Shown here piece by piece: positions 59,392-64,000 of a stretch of DNA of 64,000 bases. Positions within the stretch are counted from its first letter, which is position 1. Every line of letters begins with the position of its first letter. Below the pieces are notes generated by a model. It saw nothing but the letters and a program-made list of their open reading frames with translations, did no database searches and was not told the DNA's origin. The stretch covers positions 1-64,000 of the forward strand of contig PSPG01000012.1 of NCBI GenBank assembly GCA_003193925.1, in the 5' to 3' direction. The position numbers and the translations under genes were made by a program. The stretch comes from Candidatus Thalassarchaeum betae (GTDB lineage: Archaea > Thermoplasmatota > Poseidoniia > Poseidoniales > Thalassarchaeaceae).

Positions 59392-60314
59392 GCGACGAGG
59401 CGAGCTACCTCGTCTGCGCACCCCCAAGACAGCGTGACACCGGCTCCGCCGTGGCCGTAGTTGTGTATCACAGGCCTTCCTGAGATCGTCTCGGCCACGA
59501 GCCGGACCTCGGTACGGGAAGGTCGCAAACCGACGGCGCTGCCGACAATCTTCGAGCGGTCGAGGTCGGGCCACAGAGCCTCGACCTTCTGTAGTATGGC
59601 CTCGGTGTCCTCAGCCCTGATGTCCAGCCCCCAGTCGCCAATCTGAGAAGTTCCTCCTAGAACGGTGACGTCACTGCGGGGAATTGTGTAGGTCAGGCTC
59701 TCCGGCTGCTGGTCGAAGTGCCCGATACCCGGGTCCTGGTCGAGCAAGATGACCTGGCCGCGAGAGGGGCGGATCTCCTCGTCTCCGCACAATTCCCGCG
59801 CCCCCAGTCCGACGCAGTTGATCACGATGTCACCCGGGACCTCGGAAAGGTCGCTGACGAAGGCCTGCCTGAATGAACCGCCCATCGACTCGACCTTGGA
59901 GCGAAGCCAAGGCATGTATCGATGCATTTCAATCACTGGCGCCCTGAACTCCCAGCCGAACACGTAACCCTGTGGAATCTCAACGGCTTCGAGGACTCGG
60001 AACAAAGCGATATCGTCCTTCCACGAGGGTAGTTCGACTACTTCCCTGAGGTACTCTCTGCCATCTCTCATCACGACGCCCGAATCCGGTGCCTCGCGAG
60101 CCAGCCTCTCCAACTCGGAGTACGTGACCGTGGCCCAGGCTTCGACCCTCTTCGCCGGTGCGGTGAGGAATGGATACCAGATTGCTGCAGCAACATCGGA
60201 CACGGTGTCCGGGCTGAATCTGTCCGAGACGACTTCGACCTCGTGCCCCTCCTCTAACAGCCTCGCTGCGCAGCTCAATCCCGAGACGCCGGCGCCGACT
60301 ACCGTGCAACGCAT
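59382..60314 (-). CDS. D-amino-acid oxidase family FAD protein
   Basis: 310 aa. MRCTVVGAGVSGLSCAARLLEEGHEVEVVSD is the Rossmann FAD-binding start. FSPDTVSDVAAAIWYPF is the DAAO motif. VINCVGLGARELCGD and HNYGHGGAGVTLSWG near the C-terminus are the second FAD and active-site regions, and the Arg of VGLRPSRTEVRL would bind the carboxylate. It oxidises D-amino acids to keto acids and ammonia, which fits the neighbouring glutamate synthase. Its end overlaps the convergent glutaminase gene by 10 bases. Confidence 0.88.
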   Translation of the reverse strand: MRCTVVGAGVSGLSCAARLLEEGHEVEVVSDRFSPDTVSDVAAAIWYPFLTAPAKRVEAWATVTYSELERLAREAPDSGVVMRDGREYLREVVELPSWKDDIALFRVLEAVEIPQGYVFGWEFRAPVIEMHRYMPWLRSKVESMGGSFRQAFVSDLSEVPGDIVINCVGLGARELCGDEEIRPSRGQVILLDQDPGIGHFDQQPESLTYTIPRSDVTVLGGTSQIGDWGLDIRAEDTEAILQKVEALWPDLDRSKIVGSAVGLRPSRTEVRLVAETISGRPVIHNYGHGGAGVTLSWGCADEVARLVAQS

Positions 60315-60371
60315 GCTCCGCGATGGCCGTACTCTTCATGATAACGTCGGCTGACGTGTTCGCCTCTCGGG

Positions 60372-60602
60372 GTGAACCTCTTGAGTGACGGCCTCCCCCG
60401 GGTACACGGTGGAGTCTTGCCGAAGGTGAAGCGACCGAAGAAGGGCTGGTTCAGGCCCGACAAGAAGAAGCCCCGCATGGGCACTCGTGTCAAGCCGAGC
60501 GAGAAGGGCCTGCCTCCGTGCCCGGCCTGCGGCCAGTGGAGCATGCAGAGGGACAACGCGAAGAGCGAGTTGTACTGCGGCTCGTGCGGCGCGATACTGT
60601 GA
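60372..60602 (+). CDS. Small basic zinc-ribbon protein
   Basis: 76 aa from a GTG at 60372. A basic N-terminal half (KVKRPKKGWFRPDKKKPRMG) precedes a four-cysteine ribbon, CPACGQW and YCGSCGAIL. The layout resembles RNA- or ribosome-associated zinc ribbons but I do not recognise the family. It is separate from the convergent DAAO gene by 57 bases. Confidence 0.6.
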   Translation: MNLLSDGLPRVHGGVLPKVKRPKKGWFRPDKKKPRMGTRVKPSEKGLPPCPACGQWSMQRDNAKSELYCGSCGAIL

Positions 60603-60667
60603 GCGAGTAAACCCAATACGCGACCGCCCTCCCGTCCATCTCGCCGCAGTGATGAGGAACCGCACCG

Positions 60668-60682
60668 GGCGCTTCGGGCGCC
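60668..60682 (+). terminator. 5-bp GC hairpin after the zinc-ribbon gene
   Basis: GGCGC / GCGCC around TTCGG, 65 bases past the stop. The UUCG-like loop is stable. A terminator is possible; no T-run follows. Confidence 0.3.
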
Positions 60683-60708
60683 GCGAGTGATGGGCGATCT
60701 GAGCGGCA

Positions 60709-61839
60709 CTACAGATAGGTCCAGACTAGAGCAAGCATATTCCACATCATGTGACAAGCAATAGATGGCAATAGACTGCCAGTCCTCATTCTAATCCATC
60801 CCCACAGGATTCCGCCAATGAAGATCGCACCCACAGAAAAAGGATCGACATGAACCAAACCAAACAGTATAGCGCTCCAAATAATGGCGGTCCAATCACT
60901 GTGTTTCCTATTGATTGCGTCAAGAACATATCCGCGGAAAAATAGCTCCTCTGCGATCGGAGTTACGATTGCGATTGAAAGAAACAAGAAAGCGATATCG
61001 ATCGAACTTGACTCCCAATCGGTTCCCAAGTCAATATTGGTAGAAGGCTCACCAAATATTCCAAACCACGCAATACCGTAAATCGTAGTAAGAACGAAAT
61101 TGATTATGGTGACGACGATTGGGATTGCTAAGACTAGAATTAGAGCTCTCTTCACTGAACCGAATTTCAGCATCTCCTTAATCCTGTCCAAACTGCCATC
61201 GACATAGATGTACAGGAGTACGAGAGGAATCAGAATGATTTCTATCAATAGTGCGGATATTGAAAATGCCAAACCATCAGACAGACCTGCCCAATAAAGG
61301 GCAAACCAAAGTGCCAAGATACCAATAATCGTCAGTAGCCACCATCCTATGAGGAATGTGATGATGATTAGCCACGAGACCCATGTTTTGTCACTAGCAC
61401 CGACGGACTTTTGTTCGACAGATAAGTCAGCTGGAACTCCTTCAAATGCCTCTCTAAGTGAGCCCTTTCCAGATAGGTCCCAGACCTGCCCAACTGCTGA
61501 TTTACCATATCCATGCAGCAACCTGCCGATATCCCCCATAGCCAAGTGATCCGGGTCCTTTGTAATCCGGGAGAGTTTTTTTTCCCGTTCCACTCCGATT
61601 CTTGAATTGAAATGCGGTTCGATGTAATTGTAGCAGAAATATATCGCCAAATATATCGATAAGATAGACATTAGCAGGAAGGATAGCCAGCCCCCTGCTA
61701 TCCAAGCATCCACCAAGATTGCAAGGGCGATGATCGACAGAGTCCCTTTAGTGGGGAAATCTCCAATGAATGCCCTTCCAAACGGCCCCAAAACCTCTTG
61801 ATTCTCGCCTTGAGGAACGAGTTGAAAATCCTGGTTCAC
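60709..61839 (-). CDS. CPBP-family intramembrane metalloprotease
   Basis: 376 aa. About eight helices. The C-terminal half carries the CPBP/Abi motifs EELFFRGYVLDAI, ILFGLVHVDPF and SIACHMMWNML, which together supply the Glu/Arg/His active site. The family includes CAAX prenyl proteases (Rce1) and bacteriocin-immunity proteins. The N-terminal ~180 residues are a longer than usual cytoplasmic plus two-helix region. The gene is AT-richer than its neighbours. It starts 6 bases after the end of the next gene upstream on the same strand, so they form an operon. Confidence 0.85.
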   Translation of the reverse strand: MNQDFQLVPQGENQEVLGPFGRAFIGDFPTKGTLSIIALAILVDAWIAGGWLSFLLMSILSIYLAIYFCYNYIEPHFNSRIGVEREKKLSRITKDPDHLAMGDIGRLLHGYGKSAVGQVWDLSGKGSLREAFEGVPADLSVEQKSVGASDKTWVSWLIIITFLIGWWLLTIIGILALWFALYWAGLSDGLAFSISALLIEIILIPLVLLYIYVDGSLDRIKEMLKFGSVKRALILVLAIPIVVTIINFVLTTIYGIAWFGIFGEPSTNIDLGTDWESSSIDIAFLFLSIAIVTPIAEELFFRGYVLDAINRKHSDWTAIIWSAILFGLVHVDPFSVGAIFIGGILWGWIRMRTGSLLPSIACHMMWNMLALVWTYL

Positions 61840-61845
61840 GGAGAT

Positions 61846-63156
61846 CTATTCCTCTGAAGAATCACCAATTATCTGCTGCTTCCTCAACTCAGCTTGAAGG
61901 GTAACCAGCTCAAGATAAGAAGTTCTAGCCTCGAGGTACTTCTTCATCTCATCCAAGTAGGACTGCTTCTCGGCGGCGTAAAGACTCCCGTCCCTAGCGT
62001 TTGCGTCCATCTTGTACAGTATGGTGAAGAAGAAAAGAGTGAGGACTAGGGGCCCCAGGAGCATGAGGTAATTATCATCCAGATTGTAGGTGCTACCCTT
62101 CACTTCGGTACCGGACCCTAGGATGATGGAAATAATCACTACACTAGGCCATAGGATCAGATTCGCGAGCAGCAGGACCCACTCGTAGAGCTCATACTCA
62201 GATCTCCTACTGGGTCTGCGTGGTTTGGTAACCGGGGCCTGTTCCATGCGACTATCTAACTCGCCCACATGGGGGGTGAGATATGAGGATTCTGCACCAT
62301 CGTCGGCCGAATCAATGAGTAGAGAGGTATCGATTTCAGAGTCCCTCTTGGGACCCTTCACTCTATCCCTGTAAAGTGGTATGGAAACAGCAGAGAAGAA
62401 ACCGAACAGACCTACCGCCGAGGAAACAATAACTGTCCAATCGTAGGAATATTCTCCTACGTCCACCATCCTGAGGACGAAAGATCCAATGAATACCAAT
62501 GATAGGTAGTACAACGACTGAAATTTCTTCAGTAGGTAAAGCACAGAGGATAGGAGCAGAAGAACGACCATCACATCGACGACGCCAGAATGCAATGAGA
62601 GCGCGTCAAAGGCCTGGTGAGAATCGAAATCTAACGAAATCAGTTTGGCCCCGATTAAGCCGAAGATGGAAATCAGAATCGCAACGTCCTGGCCGGTTTC
62701 ACCTAATCCCTCAACCATTGAGGAAACAAGACCATGCGAGACTGAGCCCTCGGAGAGATACGCCAGCCAGAGCGCAGTTTGGAATATCACGGTGGCAGGG
62801 ATGATGTAAGGAAGGTGAGTACCTACTGCCTTCAAGCCGGATACGATCTTTTTCCCAGCACCCCTCATCCAGTCCCCCAATCCCGAGGCTTTCTCCGGGA
62901 TATTGGCATTCTCTACCGAAGACGTGATCCTGCTGCCGAACTTCTCAATCCCCTCCTGGGTCCTCACCAGAAGAGACTCGGTGTCGGATGAGTCGGAAGC
63001 CCCCTCCTCTTCTCCGAAACCTCCCCCTTCTGGTTTCGGGTCCTTGCTGAACTTCTCCCTTATCGAATCCTCCAGTTTTCTGGAAGCCGCATCCACGGTG
63101 TCCAATGCCTTCTTCACCCTAGACTCAAATGAGTCGTCATTGGACTCATCCGCCAT
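61846..63156 (-). CDS. Multi-spanning membrane protein partner of the CPBP protease
   Basis: 436 aa from the ATG at 63154-63156. An acidic/serine-rich cytoplasmic N-terminus (~110 residues) precedes helices such as YIIPATVIFQTALWLAYL, VAILISIFGLIGAKLIS, VVDVMVVLLLLSSVLYLL, LSLVFIGSFVLRMV and WTVIVSSAVGLFGFFSAV. A linker (~310-340) and two last helices (WVLLLANLILWPSVVIISIIL, LLGPLVLTLFFFTILY) follow, then a Tyr/Glu-rich coiled-coil tail. No family recognised. Likely co-transcribed with the protease, possibly its substrate or partner. Confidence 0.62.
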   Translation of the reverse strand: MADESNDDSFESRVKKALDTVDAASRKLEDSIREKFSKDPKPEGGGFGEEEGASDSSDTESLLVRTQEGIEKFGSRITSSVENANIPEKASGLGDWMRGAGKKIVSGLKAVGTHLPYIIPATVIFQTALWLAYLSEGSVSHGLVSSMVEGLGETGQDVAILISIFGLIGAKLISLDFDSHQAFDALSLHSGVVDVMVVLLLLSSVLYLLKKFQSLYYLSLVFIGSFVLRMVDVGEYSYDWTVIVSSAVGLFGFFSAVSIPLYRDRVKGPKRDSEIDTSLLIDSADDGAESSYLTPHVGELDSRMEQAPVTKPRRPSRRSEYELYEWVLLLANLILWPSVVIISIILGSGTEVKGSTYNLDDNYLMLLGPLVLTLFFFTILYKMDANARDGSLYAAEKQSYLDEMKKYLEARTSYLELVTLQAELRKQQIIGDSSEE

Positions 63157-63208
63157 GTCCGGTGCAACGCATCGCAACCCTTGAATCTCTCGTCGCCTTG
63201 GAATCATC

Positions 63209-63610
63209 ATGCAGGACATCGCGAGTGAAGTACCAGCATCGAGTGGCGATTCAACGAAAGTGAAGCAAAGGGACCTAGGGGCAGTGGTGCATATCGTTTC
63301 TGCCTTACTGATGCCTTTTAGACTTGGAATCGCGATACTAATTCCAGCATTCCTCTACTTCTATCATAATCGCGAATACGGGGGTGACCAGAGGGACGAA
63401 TTCATGATCGGACACTTCAGAGAGGCCCTAAACGCAAACGTCACCTTCCTATTGGCAGCAGTCATCCATGCGATCCTGACCTTGGTGTTGGTCGGTTTCC
63501 TGACTGCGATTGTTCACTGGATAGCTCTACTTTCTTGGTCCTTCAGCGCCCAGTCAGCTCTGAAGTCAGAACGGCCCTATCGGTACCCCCTGACTCTAAG
63601 GATATTCTGA
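63209..63610 (+). CDS. DUF4870/Tic20-like small membrane protein
   Basis: 133 aa from the ATG at 63209. Three to four helices: VVHIVSALLMPFRLGIAILIPAFLYF, VTFLLAAVIHAILTLVLVGFL and AIVHWIALLSWSFSAQSA. The C-terminal RPYRYPLTLRIF is typical of DUF4870 proteins (YPL...F). Function unknown; divergent from the 436-aa membrane protein with a 52-base spacer. Confidence 0.6.
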   Translation: MQDIASEVPASSGDSTKVKQRDLGAVVHIVSALLMPFRLGIAILIPAFLYFYHNREYGGDQRDEFMIGHFREALNANVTFLLAAVIHAILTLVLVGFLTAIVHWIALLSWSFSAQSALKSERPYRYPLTLRIF

Positions 63611-63632
63611 ATCTCTCTCGCCATTGGATCAT

Positions 63633-63652
63633 TCCGTTCCGTCAGGAACGGA
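63633..63652 (+). terminator. Perfect 8-bp hairpin after the DUF4870-like gene
   Basis: TCCGTTCC / GGAACGGA around GTCA, 22 bases past the stop and 21 bases before the next ATG, followed by cttcctc. A terminator or leader hairpin of the DUF92 gene. Confidence 0.45.
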
Positions 63653-63673
63653 CTTCCTCAAGGGGAATCCTTC

Positions 63674-64000
63674 ATGACCGCCCCATCAGGCAGCGTAGAG
63701 CGAGACAGAATGGTGGATGCATCGGCCTACCTAACCGACGACCAGATGATTTCACTGGGCCTGGTGGCAGCCCTGCTGCTGATATCCAAGTTGCGCGACA
63801 TGCTGGACTCGAGCGGCCTTCTGGCAGCTATGGCGGTGGGCCTCACTGTCTCTCTCCTGGGTCACTGGACCTGGCTGATTATTCTCATCGTTTTCTTCGT
63901 AGTGGGCTCATTTGCCACGAAGTGGCGCTTCGAGGAGAAGCAGGCTCTTGCGATCCAGGAGGCCAACGAGGGAGTCAGAGGCTGGCGCAACGTGATGGCG
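63674..64000 (+). CDS. DUF92/TMEM19-family membrane protein, truncated by window edge
   Basis: 109 codons without a stop. After a polar leader, helices MISLGLVAALLLISKL, SGLLAAMAVGLTVSLLGHWTWLIILIVFFVVGSF and the conserved cytoplasmic FATKWRFEEK...EGVRGWRNVMA are those of the DUF92 (TIGR00297) family. Members are related to dolichol/phytol kinases and, in plants, act as phytyl-phosphate kinase (VTE6). The C-terminal half lies outside the window. Confidence 0.78.
   Translation, partial: MTAPSGSVERDRMVDASAYLTDDQMISLGLVAALLLISKLRDMLDSSGLLAAMAVGLTVSLLGHWTWLIILIVFFVVGSFATKWRFEEKQALAIQEANEGVRGWRNVMA

Noticed and set aside
60605-60690. Short plus-strand frame ending NRTGRFGRRE after the zinc-ribbon gene, faintly like the start of ribosomal protein eL43
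   Set aside because: Stops after the first few matching residues, has no good start, and covers a hairpin; more likely terminator region.
1-64000. CRISPR arrays, insertion sequences, integrase or prophage genes
   Set aside because: No regularly spaced repeat arrays, transposase or integrase motifs were seen anywhere in the window.

Overview
This 64 kb window is a gene-dense, mostly GC-rich piece of an archaeal chromosome. Its contents point to a marine euryarchaeon of the Marine Group II (Poseidoniales) type. This is an inference from gene content, since there is no rRNA to confirm it. Archaeal hallmarks are an archaeosine tRNA-guanine transglycosylase, ABCE1/Rli1, an archaeal-type NMN adenylyltransferase, a CTP-dependent riboflavin kinase, a short archaeal triosephosphate isomerase, a DRG-family GTPase, an aconitase-X (phosphomevalonate dehydratase-like) protein and an eL41-like mini ribosomal protein. 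TATA-like boxes sit about 26 bases before start codons. Bacterial-looking genes are mixed in: GrpE, squalene and phytoene synthases, a Rieske oxygenase and secreted lipoproteins with GC...NYN...DGSC repeats.

Layout. 1-6 kb: truncated ABC ATPase, AT-rich RluA-type pseudouridine synthase, cysteine synthase, PH-domain membrane protein, DoxX-like protein, a small frame-disrupted gene, HNH-type zinc protein and SpoU methyltransferase. 6-11 kb: ZIP metal transporter diverging from a coupled aconitase-X/arcTGT pair. 11-17 kb: a tightly overlapping ABC-2 operon (two ATPases, two permeases) ending in a tryptophan-rich protein. 17-24 kb: TPR protein, TruA, RibK, PqqB-like hydrolase, Kbl, thioesterase, DUF309, citrate synthase. 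24-29 kb: an apparently circularly permuted glycerophosphodiesterase, UMF1-type MFS protein with an acidic calcium-binding-like insert, TatC, DRG GTPase. 29-36 kb: unknown protein, NadM, secreted lipase-like lipoprotein, Rieske oxygenase, GrpE, Rli1. 36-43 kb: phytoene and squalene synthases, SucCD, sugar nucleotidyltransferase, TpiA, eL41-like peptide, tRNA-Arg, membrane protein, SprT-like protein, tRNA-Ala. 44-52 kb: a complete five-gene peptide ABC transporter operon. 52-60 kb: small membrane protein, MFS exporter, three-gene split glutamate synthase, D-amino-acid oxidase. 60-64 kb: zinc-ribbon protein, two lower-GC membrane proteins including a CPBP protease, a DUF4870-like protein and a truncated DUF92 protein.

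Strongest unusual observations. (1) The peptide transporter ATPase (dppD-like, 49.4-51.0 kb) carries two blocks of predicted transmembrane helices (two and four helices) inside its nucleotide-binding domain. Its partner permease DppC carries a four-helix insert in the transport domain. (2) A GDPD-family phosphodiesterase has its catalytic HRGAG strand at the extreme C-terminus and the rest of the barrel starting at the N-terminus. (3) The archaeosine transglycosylase has lost the cysteines of its structural zinc site. (4) Two other membrane transporters (UMF1 MFS and an ABC-2 permease) carry large acidic extracytoplasmic inserts. Together these suggest a lineage in which transporters have repeatedly gained whole domains.

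Physiology implied: peptide and amino-acid uptake and nitrogen assimilation (peptide ABC transporter, glutamate synthase, D-amino-acid oxidase, Kbl), aerobic central metabolism (citrate synthase, SucCD), C30/C40 isoprenoid synthesis and Tat/lipoprotein secretion.
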